Source: Betaproteobacteria bacterium HGW-Betaproteobacteria-2
GTDB lineage: Bacteria; Pseudomonadota; Gammaproteobacteria; Burkholderiales; Methylophilaceae
Length of the DNA: 7,351 nucleotides
NCBI GenBank assembly: GCA_002842255.1
Contig: PHCM01000074.1
Coordinates: 1 to 7,351, forward strand
Direction: 5' to 3'
The number at the start of each line of letters is the position of its first letter. Within the stretch, counting starts at the first letter, position 1. Shown one piece after another: positions 1 through 6,468 of this stretch. Below the pieces are notes generated by a model, which saw only the letters and a program-made list of their open reading frames with translations, searched no databases and was not told the DNA's origin. Both the position numbers and the translations under genes were made by a program.

Positions 1-237
1 CTCGCGTTCATTCATGTTGAGAATCTCGACAAAGCGCGACATGTGTGTACCCTTGAAATTGTGCGGCAGGTGTACGTACATGTTGAACATGGCGACGGTA
101 TGCTGCACTCCGCCGGTTTTATCCTTGACCTTGACCGGATGGCGGATGGATTTGATGCCGACCTTGTCTATCGCAAGATGGCGGGTATCGGGGGTGTTTT
201 GTACATCCTCGATGGGTAGGTTGGTTGGTTGGTTCAT
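1..237 (-). CDS. folE2: GTP cyclohydrolase FolE2, N-terminal part (runs off left edge)
   Basis: This is the first 79 codons of a minus-strand gene whose 3' end lies outside the window. The protein begins [20 protein letters not shown] and continues through [35 protein letters not shown] and VEILNMNE, which I recognise as the conserved N-terminus of the FolE2 (COG1469) family. FolE2 converts GTP to 7,8-dihydroneopterin triphosphate, the entry step to folate and other pterins, in the cytoplasm, and unlike FolE it does not need zinc. The catalytic region is beyond the edge and cannot be checked. The start at 237 is preceded by a purine-rich stretch (GAGACGAGAAG) serving as a weak ribosome site. 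The gene lies 48 bp downstream of dxs in the same direction and may also be served by its own promoter. The codons after ATG are four AACC repeats. Identification is confident despite truncation. Confidence 0.9.
   Translation of the reverse strand, partial: MNQPTNLPIEDVQNTPDTRHLAIDKVGIKSIRHPVKVKDKTGGVQHTVAMFNMYVHLPHNFKGTHMSRFVEILNMNERE
219..234 (-). repeat. AACC tetranucleotide repeat, four copies, right after the folE2 start codon
   Basis: On the minus strand the folE2 ATG is followed directly by AACC repeated four times (GGTT four times on the plus strand), coding N-Q-P-T-N. Because the unit is four bases, gain or loss of one copy would shift the reading frame. Four copies is short for an active slippage tract, so this may be only a chance product of Asn/Gln/Pro/Thr codons. 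Confidence 0.8.
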
Positions 238-259
238 GAGCTTCTCGTCTCGATGGGGG

Positions 260-294
260 TACTCAAATAATACTTGAGTATATCACTAGGTTAA
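260..294 (-). promoter_or_regulatory. candidate folE2 promoter with inverted repeat flanking the -10 box
   Basis: On the minus strand, TTAACC (289-294, overlapping the last codons region of dxs) lies 16 bp upstream of TATTAT (267-272). These match the sigma70 -35 and -10 consensus at 4 and 5 of 6 positions. The -10 box falls inside the 7-nt spacer of a perfect 7-bp inverted repeat, TACTCAA (260-266) and TTGAGTA (274-280). A transcript would begin near 259-261 and have a leader of about 22 nt before the folE2 ATG. A dyad centred on a -10 box is where a repressor would act. It is a poor terminator for dxs because the arms are AT-rich and no T-run follows. Seen directly: the dyad and hexamers. 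Inferred: that they function. Confidence 0.4.
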
Positions 295-2127
295 TTTTTT
301 CTCAATGGAGGCAATGATGCCTTCGGAGTTCAGACCGCAGTTGGCCAGCATGGTTTCATGTACGCCATGCTCAATGAAGGTGTCAGGCAGGCCCAGGCAC
401 AGGGTTTCAACAGTCATATCCATGTCTTGCAGGGCTTCCATGACTGCAGCTCCAGCACCACCGCCGATGACATTTTCCTCTATGGTCACGATCAGTTCGT
501 GTTTGCCGGCCAGGTCCCTGATCAAGTCGAGATCCAGCGGTTTGACGAAGCGCATGTCGGCTACCGTGGCATCCAGCGATTCTGCCGCCTGCAGGGCCGG
601 AGATACCATGCTGCCGAAGGCCAAAATAGCGACTTTCTTGCCTTCGCGTCGTATCAGGCCGCGGCCCAAAGGCAGTGCGGTCATCTCTTCAGTGATGGCA
701 ACGCCGGCGCCGCTGCCGCGCGGATAGCGTACGGCGCTGGGGCCATTGTGCTGATAGGCGGTGTACAGCATCTGGCGGCATTCGTTTTCGTCGCTGGGTG
801 TCATCACGACCATGTTCGGAATGCAGCGCAGATAACTCAGGTCGAAGCTGCCGGCATGCGTCGGGCCGTCTGCGCCAACCAGTCCGGCGCGGTCGATGGC
901 AAAGACGACCGGCAGGTTCTGCAGTGCGATGTCATGTATCAGCTGGTCATAGGCGCGCTGCAGGAAGGTGGAATAGATGGCCACCACCGGCTTCAGTCCG
1001 TCACAGGCCATGCCGGCTGCGAAAGTCAGAGCATGCTGTTCGGCAATGCCGACGTCGAAGAAGCGCTCCGGGTATTTCTCGGCAAAATCATTGAGGCCGG
1101 AACCGTCGCACATGGCGGGCGTAATGCCAACCAGTCGCTGATCCTGATCGGCCATGTCCACCAGCCATTCGCCGAATACCTGGGTGTAGGTTTTCTTGCT
1201 GCTGGCACCGACCGAGTCGCCGTTGCTCGGATCGAACTTGCCAACCCCGTGATATTTGCCCGGATTGTCCTCGGCCGGCTGGTAACCGTGACCTTTCTGC
1301 GTCACCACATGCAGGAATTGCGGCCCCTGCAGTTGGCGGATATTGTGCAGTGTGGCGACCAGCGTATCGAGGTCATGGCCGTCGATCGGGCCGATGTAAT
1401 TGAAGCCGAATTCCTCGAACAGTGTGCCGGGCGTCATCATGCCCTTCACATGCTCTTCCGCGCGCTTGGCGAACTCAAGAACCGGCGGCATCGTCCGTAG
1501 CACTTTTTCACCTGAACGCCACATGCGGTCATAAAGCTTGCCGGACAGCAGTCTGGCCAGGTAATTGTTCAGTGCGCCGACATTGGGCGAGATCGACATG
1601 TCGTTGTCGTTGAGGATGACCAGCAGGTTGGCATCCATCGCCCCTGCATTGTTCAATGCCTCGAATGCCATGCCGGCAGTCATCGCGCCATCACCGATGA
1701 TGGCCACAGCACGACGTTCCAGCCCCTGCTGCTGGGCGGCGACTGCCATGCCCAGCGCGGCCGAGATCGAGGTGCTGGAGTGGCCGGTGCCGAAGGTGTC
1801 ATATTCGCTTTCGCTGCGGCGTGGGAAGCCGGCAATGCCACTTGGTTTGCGCAGGGTGTTCATGGCCTCGCGCCTGCCCGTCAGTATCTTGTGCGGATAG
1901 GTCTGGTGTCCTACATCCCACACCAGTCTGTCATCCGGGGTGTCATAGACATAATGCAGCGCGATGGTCAGCTCCACTACGCCCAAGTTGGAAGATAAAT
2001 GGCCGCCGGTCTGGGCAACACTTTCGATCAGAAAGGCGCGTAGCTGTCTTGCCAATTCAGGCAGTTGCTTGCGTTCCAGCTTTCTCAATTGCTCGGGAGA
2101 GTCGATGGTTTCCAGTAATGCGTACAT
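286..2127 (-). CDS. dxs: 1-deoxy-D-xylulose-5-phosphate synthase
   Basis: This is a complete 613-residue DXS, close to the E. coli length of 620. It condenses pyruvate and glyceraldehyde 3-phosphate to 1-deoxy-D-xylulose 5-phosphate, the first step of the MEP isoprenoid pathway and also a feeder for thiamine and pyridoxal phosphate. Visible landmarks are GGHLSSNLG with His43; the thiamine-diphosphate/Mg motif from GDG (145-147) to LNDND (172-176); the catalytic Glu363 in DVGIAEQHA; the pyrimidine-domain block [11 protein letters not shown] (385-395); [15 protein letters not shown] with His424; and SDENECRQM plus RYPRG of the transketolase C-terminal half. All three domains are intact. The start [14 protein letters not shown] matches the usual family start, but no clear Shine-Dalgarno precedes it. 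It lies 38 bp downstream of ispA, so translation may depend on operon context. Confidence is very high. Confidence 0.98.
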   Translation of the reverse strand: MYALLETIDSPEQLRKLERKQLPELARQLRAFLIESVAQTGGHLSSNLGVVELTIALHYVYDTPDDRLVWDVGHQTYPHKILTGRREAMNTLRKPSGIAGFPRRSESEYDTFGTGHSSTSISAALGMAVAAQQQGLERRAVAIIGDGAMTAGMAFEALNNAGAMDANLLVILNDNDMSISPNVGALNNYLARLLSGKLYDRMWRSGEKVLRTMPPVLEFAKRAEEHVKGMMTPGTLFEEFGFNYIGPIDGHDLDTLVATLHNIRQLQGPQFLHVVTQKGHGYQPAEDNPGKYHGVGKFDPSNGDSVGASSKKTYTQVFGEWLVDMADQDQRLVGITPAMCDGSGLNDFAEKYPERFFDVGIAEQHALTFAAGMACDGLKPVVAIYSTFLQRAYDQLIHDIALQNLPVVFAIDRAGLVGADGPTHAGSFDLSYLRCIPNMVVMTPSDENECRQMLYTAYQHNGPSAVRYPRGSGAGVAITEEMTALPLGRGLIRREGKKVAILAFGSMVSPALQAAESLDATVADMRFVKPLDLDLIRDLAGKHELIVTIEENVIGGGAGAAVMEALQDMDMTVETLCLGLPDTFIEHGVHETMLANCGLNSEGIIASIEKKLT

Positions 2128-2165
2128 ATACGAGTCGGCAGAAAATTTCCGGTTGATGGGTGAGC

Positions 2166-3056
2166 TTAATGGTTGCGGTGCATGATGAAGTCAGCGAGCT
2201 GGATAAGTCTTCCGGCTTTTTCACCATAGGGAGACACCTCACTGACGGCATTTTCATAAAGTTCCTGAGCCAGGGCTTTTGCACGGGGCAAGCCGAGTAT
2301 CGTCACGTAGGTTGGTTTGTTGCTCTCCGCGTCCTTGCCTGCTGTCTTGCCCAGGGTTGCCGTATCGGCTTCGGTATCCAGAATGTCATCGATGACCTGG
2401 AACGCCAGGCCCATGGACTGGGCGTAGTGATCGATGGCTTTCAGTGTTTCAGCCGATACCTTGTCGGCGCAATGTGCACCCAGTAATGCGGCAGCTCTTA
2501 TCAATGCGCCGGTCTTGTGGATATGCATATATTCGAGCTCGGACTGGTTAAGTGCTTGTCCGACGCTGGCCAGATCGATGGCTTGGCCGCCGGCCATGCC
2601 TCTGGAGCCGCTGGCGACTGCCAATACATGCACCATGTGCAACTGATGGGCAGCATCCGCATGCAGGCCGGGCTGGGACAGCAATTGAAACGCCAGGCTT
2701 TGCAGCGCATCGCCTACCAGCAGTGCGGTAGCATCATCGTACTGCTTGTGGCAGGAAGGCTTGCCGCGTCGCAGATCGTCATCGTCCATGCAGGGCATGT
2801 CGTCATGCACCAGAGAATAGGCATGAATCAGTTCGACCGCACACGCCGCGACATCGGCCTTTTCTGCTTCGGCATCACATAATTCGGCCGCGGCATGCGC
2901 CAACAGGGCGCGCACTCGTTTGCCACCGCCCATGACGGAATAGCGCATGGCCGTGTGCAGCTTTTCCGGAGCGATATCGCTGGCCGGTAAAAAATGGTCC
3001 AGGGCCGATTCCGTGCGCTGCTGAATTCGGCCGGCCCAGTTCTGAAAGTCATTCAT
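2166..3056 (-). CDS. ispA: (2E,6E)-farnesyl diphosphate synthase
   Basis: This 296-residue all-alpha prenyltransferase condenses dimethylallyl and isopentenyl diphosphates to geranyl and then farnesyl diphosphate in the cytoplasm, feeding quinones and undecaprenyl phosphate. The first aspartate-rich motif is D85-D86-MPCM-D91, followed by DDDLRRGKP. The second is DDILD (223-227). MGGGKRVR (42-49) is the diphosphate-binding region, and the GGQAIDL and HIHKTGALI segments are typical. The two-residue insertion in the first Asp-rich motif and Tyr80 five residues upstream of it fit a bacterial type II farnesyl synthase rather than a longer-chain enzyme. Its ATG lies inside the xseB stop region, an 8-bp overlap (ATGAATGA) that implies translational coupling. 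dxs follows after 38 bp. Chain length is inferred from motif pattern only. Confidence 0.95.
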   Translation of the reverse strand: MNDFQNWAGRIQQRTESALDHFLPASDIAPEKLHTAMRYSVMGGGKRVRALLAHAAAELCDAEAEKADVAACAVELIHAYSLVHDDMPCMDDDDLRRGKPSCHKQYDDATALLVGDALQSLAFQLLSQPGLHADAAHQLHMVHVLAVASGSRGMAGGQAIDLASVGQALNQSELEYMHIHKTGALIRAAALLGAHCADKVSAETLKAIDHYAQSMGLAFQVIDDILDTEADTATLGKTAGKDAESNKPTYVTILGLPRAKALAQELYENAVSEVSPYGEKAGRLIQLADFIMHRNH

Positions 3057-3276
3057 CTTGATAGGTTTGCAGGGTATTGTTTTCGTTTAACAGGCGCACC
3101 TGCTGCTCGATGTCCGCCAGAGACTTCTGGCAGTATTGCAGCAATTCGCTGCCGCGTTGATAGGCCTGCAGTGACTGTTCCAGAGGCAACTGGCCGGCCT
3201 CCATCTGCGCGACGATCGCTTCAAGCTCCTTCAGCGCCTGTTCGAAGCCGGGTTGGGACTCTTTCTGTTTTGTCAT
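3049..3276 (-). CDS. xseB: exodeoxyribonuclease VII small subunit
   Basis: This is a 75-residue helical protein beginning MTKQKESQPGFEQALKEL, with the XseB pattern FEQALKELE-IVAQMEAGQLPLEQSL-AYQRGSELLQYCQ-L-ADIEQQV. Several XseB chains bind one XseA to form exonuclease VII, which degrades single-stranded DNA in either direction into acid-soluble oligonucleotides. The frame is open further upstream to an ATG at 3351. I chose 3276 because the family is about 70-85 residues, homology starts just after this Met, the extra 25 residues (rich in Ser, Pro and His) look non-coding, and a candidate -10 box at 3354-3359 would start the transcript downstream of the longer start. The ribosome site is weak (CAGAGA). 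Its stop overlaps the ispA start by 8 bp. xseB next to ispA and dxs is a common arrangement in proteobacteria. Confidence 0.93.
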   Translation of the reverse strand: MTKQKESQPGFEQALKELEAIVAQMEAGQLPLEQSLQAYQRGSELLQYCQKSLADIEQQVRLLNENNTLQTYQDE

Positions 3277-3353
3277 TGCAATGTTCTCTGGGGATCCATG
3301 AGGGGCCGACGGTTGGATGCACGGGTGCAGCGCCAAGCTGTTGGCTTTCAAGG

Positions 3354-3382
3354 ATGATAGTTTACGCTGTTAGGTGCTTTTG
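3354..3382 (-). promoter_or_regulatory. weak candidate promoter for the xseB-ispA-dxs operon
   Basis: In the 93-bp gap between the esterase stop and xseB, the minus strand carries TATCAT (3354-3359, five of six matches to the -10 consensus), with an overlapping TAAACT alternative just upstream. The hexamer 17 bp further upstream (CAAAAG, 3377-3382) is a poor -35. If real, transcription begins near 3347 and gives a leader of about 70 nt before xseB. No terminator hairpin is visible after the esterase, so readthrough is possible too. Confidence 0.3.
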
Positions 3383-4053
3383 GAGAAACCCTGGACATCC
3401 TGAATAGCCAGGATTGTATGTAAAAACTGATGGATATCCGCTATTTCCTCGTCGCTGACACTATGTGCCATCGGATATTTGTGCCAGGTCAGCGGATACC
3501 CCGAAGCCGTCAGCAGTTGCGCCGATGCCTTGGCGGTTTGCAGCGGTACGATGGTATCCAGATTGCCATGCGCCATGAAAATCGGCAGTTGGCGATTTGC
3601 CGTATGTATCTCGTCCTGCAATCGGCCTTTCATTGGCAGCCAGCTGGATAGCACAAGTGCGCCAGCCAGCGGCTCCGGTTGTCGCAAGGCAGTATGCAAG
3701 GCAATCGCGCCGCCCTGCGAAAAACCTGCCAGAACGATGCGCTCCGCTGCAATGCCCCTGGCTTTTTCTGCTTCAATCAGCGCTTCGATCTCGCGTTGGC
3801 TTTGCCGGATGCCCGCTTCATCCTGAGGGCTGTCGGCGTCAAGGCCATAAATATCGTACCAGGCACGCATTTCGTAGCCATTGTTGATGGAGACGGGGCG
3901 GTATGGTGCGTGCGGCAGGATAAAACGCACTCCAGGAAGCTGGAGTGCGCTGGCTATCGGCTCGAAATCGTAGCCGTCCGCTCCCAGTCCGTGGAGCCAG
4001 ATGATGCTGGCATTGGCATTATCACTGACGCATCGTTCTAGGGTTTCCAGCAT
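3370..4053 (-). CDS. alpha/beta-hydrolase carboxylesterase (phospholipase/carboxylesterase family)
   Basis: This 227-residue cytoplasmic serine hydrolase belongs to the Abhydrolase_2 family (acyl-protein-thioesterase-like carboxylesterases, typically 215-225 residues). The oxyanion-loop motif is WLHGLGADGYDFEP (19-32). The nucleophile is Ser112 in GFSQGG, the acid is Asp166 in HGNLDTIVP, and the base is His197 in MAHSVSDEE. The sequences ILPHAPYRPVSINNGYEMRAWYDI and LSSWLP are also characteristic. Members hydrolyse short-chain acyl esters in vitro; the physiological substrate is usually unknown and cannot be told here. No signal peptide is present. The frame is closed by a TAA a short way upstream of the chosen ATG, which fits the family N-terminus, though no good ribosome site is visible. 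It points the same way as xseB, 93 bp away, and is divergent from the cyclase. The last few residues (QGFSKST) are a slight C-terminal extension. Confidence 0.9.
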   Translation of the reverse strand: MLETLERCVSDNANASIIWLHGLGADGYDFEPIASALQLPGVRFILPHAPYRPVSINNGYEMRAWYDIYGLDADSPQDEAGIRQSQREIEALIEAEKARGIAAERIVLAGFSQGGAIALHTALRQPEPLAGALVLSSWLPMKGRLQDEIHTANRQLPIFMAHGNLDTIVPLQTAKASAQLLTASGYPLTWHKYPMAHSVSDEEIADIHQFLHTILAIQDVQGFSKST

Positions 4054-4127
4054 GTATGAATCGAGTTTCCGTGGGTGAGTTGATATTAATTAAAAATTTG
4101 CCCGACGATGCCGCTGGCGGGAGGTTT

Positions 4128-4136
4128 TGCTACACT
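4128..4136 (+). promoter_or_regulatory. candidate extended -10 promoter for the adenylate cyclase
   Basis: TGCTACACT has the extended -10 form (TG-n-TACACT, hexamer 4131-4136, four of six matches to TATAAT) with no recognisable -35 at 16-18 bp, which is allowed for extended -10 promoters. Transcription would start near 4143 and leave a leader of about 76 nt. A second TACACT at 4183-4188, also without a -35, would give a leader of only about 24 nt. Which one is used, if either, cannot be decided from sequence. Confidence 0.35.
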
Positions 4137-4200
4137 GTTAAAAGCTGGAATTTTGCGATATGCTGCAATAAATTCAGGGAATTACACTAAATCATCACAA

Positions 4201-4215
4201 TAATAATGATTATAT
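4201..4215 (+). promoter_or_regulatory. weak Fur-like palindrome next to the cyclase start
   Basis: Centred on G4208 is the dyad ATAAT-G-ATTAT (4203-4213). Against the 7-1-7 Fur consensus TGATAAT-n-ATTATCA the 15 bases agree at 11 of 14 informative positions. The tract is very AT-rich, so chance similarity is likely, and its place 4 bp before the ATG is unusual for a repressor site. Confidence 0.2.
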
Positions 4216-4218
4216 GAC

Positions 4219-6456
4219 ATGAATCTTCCCGAGTTCATTTCGCGTCACGTCATGCGTATCGCGCTCAGTCTGAGTGTCGTTATTTTACTATTGCTGCACG
4301 CCAGCGGGGCATTTCAATTCGGCTTTATCAATCGTCTTGAAAATTTCAGTTACGACGTCCGCCTGAATCTGATGATGCCACGTACTCTGGATCAGCGGAT
4401 CGTGATTGTCGATATCGATGAGCGCAGTCTTCAGGAACAGGGGCGCTGGCCATGGGGACGCAACAAGCTGGCGCAGCTGGTGGACAAGCTGTTCGAAGAC
4501 TATCAGATTGGTGTGCTGGGTTTCGACGTCGTGTTTGCTGAAAAGGACGAAAGCTCCGGCCTCAAAAGTCTGGAGCAAATTCAGCAGCAGTACCTGAAAT
4601 CCGATACGGGATTTGCACAATTGCTCGAACAGTTGCGCCCGCAGCTGGATTACGACCAGCTGTTCGCTAACAGCCTGCAGGGCCGCAAGGTGGTACTGGG
4701 CTATTATTTCCGCAATGACGACCACCTGGATGGCAGGGTAGGCGTGCTGCCTGAGCCTTCTTTCATCGAGGGCAGCTTCAAGGGCAAGGACATCGCCTTC
4801 ATGGAAGCCACTGGTTTCGGCGGCAATCTGGCTGCGTTGCAGCAGGCGGCCACGGCTGCCGGCCATTTCAATCCGGATCCTGATGAAGACGGCATCTCGC
4901 GCAGAGTGCCGATGGTCATGAGTCTGGATGGCAATATCTATGAAGCGCTTTCCGTTGCCCTTGCTCGTGTCGCACTGGATACACCGAAACTGCAGGCCGG
5001 TTTTGCCGATGGCCTGGGAGTAGGTAAAAAATATGCCGGCCTGGAATGGCTGCAAATGGGTGACCGTCGCATCCCGGTCGACGCCAGGGTGACGGCGCTG
5101 ATTCCCTATCGCGGTCTGCAGGGCAGCTTCCCTTATGTTTCCGCGACCGATGTGCTGAATGGGAAAACCAGCAAGGAAGTACTGAAGGATCGCATCGTGC
5201 TGGTGGGGACTACCGCGCCTGGCCTCATGGATCTGCGTGCCACGCCGGTGCAGAATATTTATGCCGGGGTGGAAATCCATGCCAACATGATTGCCGGCAT
5301 TCTTGACCAGAATATCAAGCAGCGCCCAGCCTATACACTCGGCGCCGAGTTCGTGCTGCTGTTGCTGACCGGATTGTTGCTGGCTTTTCTACTGCCCGCA
5401 TTGACGCCACTCTGGGCAACGCTATCGGCTTTCGTCGTGCTGACCTTGTATGTGACTTTCAATCTGCTGTTGTGGCAATCTGCCAATCTGGTGCTGCCAC
5501 TCGCCTCTGGCCTGTTCCTGATCGCTGTCATCTATGTGCTGAACATGACCTACGGTTTTTTCATAGAGTCGCGCGGCAAACGTCAATTGGCCGGGTTGTT
5601 CGGACAATATGTGCCGCCGGAACTGGTAGATGAGATGGCAAAAGATCCTGAGGCCATTAGTCTGGAAGGCGAGAGCCGCGAAATGACCGTGCTGTTTTCG
5701 GATGTGCGCGGCTTCACCAATATCTCAGAAGGGCTGGATCCGAAACAGCTGACGCAGTTGATGAACGAGTTCCTGACACCAATGACGCATGTGATTCATG
5801 ACAATCGCGGCACCATAGACAAATACATGGGTGATGCCATCATGGCATTCTGGGGCGCACCTCTGAACGATCCGCAACATGCGACGCATGCGGTCAGGGC
5901 AGGCATGCAGATGCTGGCCAGTTTGAATAGCCTGCAGGCACAATTCAAGGCGCGGGGCTGGCCCGAGATCAAGATCGGTGTCGGTTTGAACACCGGCCTG
6001 ATGACGGTGGGCAACATGGGCTCCGAGTTCCGTATGGCATATACTGTGATGGGTGATGCGGTCAATCTTGGCTCGCGCCTCGAAGGCCTGACCAAGAATT
6101 ACGGCGTGCAGATGATAGTCAGCGAATCCACACGGGAAAAAGTGCCGGAATATATCTATCGCGAACTGGATATCGTGCGCGTCAAGGGCAAGGACAAACC
6201 GGTCGTGATTTACGAGCCGGTCTGTGCCTCGGGCGAGGAGGATAAGTCGCTACAGGACGAGCTCAAGCTGTATCGCGAGACGCTGAAACTTTATCGTGCA
6301 CAGAATTGGGATCTGGCGGAGATGCAGTTCATCAATCTGCAACAGATGTATCCACAGCGGCAACTTTATGCCATGTATATTGAACGTATCGCGCATTACC
6401 GCCAGAATCCGCCGGATGCCGGCTGGGATGGTGTGTTCACCTTCCAGACCAAATAG
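4219..6456 (+). CDS. CHASE2-domain membrane adenylate cyclase (class III)
   Basis: This 745-residue inner-membrane protein should make cAMP from ATP. Residues 13-31 form an N-terminal membrane helix. About 38-365 is the CHASE2 sensor domain, predicted periplasmic (DVRLNLMMPR, VDIDERSL, GRWPWGR, GVLGFDVVF, IVLVGTTAPGLMDLRATP, GVEIHANMI). Three further helices lie at about 377-395, 398-418 and 425-447. The cytoplasmic cyclase domain spans about 485-668. All six class III residues are visible: metal Asp495 (FSDVRGF) and Asp539 (KYMGDAIMAFWG), adenine-selecting Lys535 and Thr609 (YTVMGD), and transition-state Asn616 and Arg620 (NLGSRLEG). Lys plus Thr indicates ATP rather than GTP and class IIIb type. 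A helical tail (676-730) with TPR-like spacing follows. The sensed ligand is unknown. No Shine-Dalgarno precedes the ATG. The next Met (residue 12) has none either, and starting there would begin at the edge of the first helix. Confidence 0.93.
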   Translation: MNLPEFISRHVMRIALSLSVVILLLLHASGAFQFGFINRLENFSYDVRLNLMMPRTLDQRIVIVDIDERSLQEQGRWPWGRNKLAQLVDKLFEDYQIGVLGFDVVFAEKDESSGLKSLEQIQQQYLKSDTGFAQLLEQLRPQLDYDQLFANSLQGRKVVLGYYFRNDDHLDGRVGVLPEPSFIEGSFKGKDIAFMEATGFGGNLAALQQAATAAGHFNPDPDEDGISRRVPMVMSLDGNIYEALSVALARVALDTPKLQAGFADGLGVGKKYAGLEWLQMGDRRIPVDARVTALIPYRGLQGSFPYVSATDVLNGKTSKEVLKDRIVLVGTTAPGLMDLRATPVQNIYAGVEIHANMIAGILDQNIKQRPAYTLGAEFVLLLLTGLLLAFLLPALTPLWATLSAFVVLTLYVTFNLLLWQSANLVLPLASGLFLIAVIYVLNMTYGFFIESRGKRQLAGLFGQYVPPELVDEMAKDPEAISLEGESREMTVLFSDVRGFTNISEGLDPKQLTQLMNEFLTPMTHVIHDNRGTIDKYMGDAIMAFWGAPLNDPQHATHAVRAGMQMLASLNSLQAQFKARGWPEIKIGVGLNTGLMTVGNMGSEFRMAYTVMGDAVNLGSRLEGLTKNYGVQMIVSESTREKVPEYIYRELDIVRVKGKDKPVVIYEPVCASGEEDKSLQDELKLYRETLKLYRAQNWDLAEMQFINLQQMYPQRQLYAMYIERIAHYRQNPPDAGWDGVFTFQTK

Positions 6457-6468
6457 ACAGGAGCCAGC

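Larger units (their letters stand above)
4054..4218. other. divergent intergenic region between esterase and adenylate cyclase
   Basis: This 165-bp spacer contains the 5' leaders of both divergent genes. The half next to the esterase has a GC-rich patch (4101-4124) and an AT-rich patch (4084-4098). The half next to the cyclase is strongly AT-rich. Plus-strand promoter candidates are listed separately. A weak inverted repeat TTGC/GCAA (4153-4156 and 4165-4168) lies in the leader. I found no convincing minus-strand promoter for the esterase and no full CRP dyad. Confidence 0.7.

Noticed and set aside
14..277. Plus-strand open frame at the left edge
   Set aside because: It is antisense to the folE2 N-terminus, which reads as a clear FolE2 protein on the minus strand.
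260..280. Inverted repeat after dxs as a rho-independent terminator
   Set aside because: The arms are 7 bp and AT-rich, and no T-run follows on the minus strand. It fits an operator better.
358..1500. Open frame of 380 codons on the plus strand, antisense to dxs
   Set aside because: It is a mirror of the dxs codon pattern. The translation has no recognisable domain and there is no ribosome site, while dxs itself is complete and unmistakable.
3277..3351. Longer xseB start giving 100 residues
   Set aside because: The added 25 residues do not resemble XseB, exceed the family length, and would begin at or before the likely transcript start.
4184..4199. CRP-type site upstream of the cyclase
   Set aside because: TCACA at 4195-4199 is a good half-site, but the partner position reads ACACT instead of TGTGA, so there is no dyad.
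4288..5280. Open frame of 330 codons on the minus strand, antisense to the cyclase
   Set aside because: It lies opposite the CHASE2 domain and its translation shows no family features, so it is a shadow of the cyclase's codon use.
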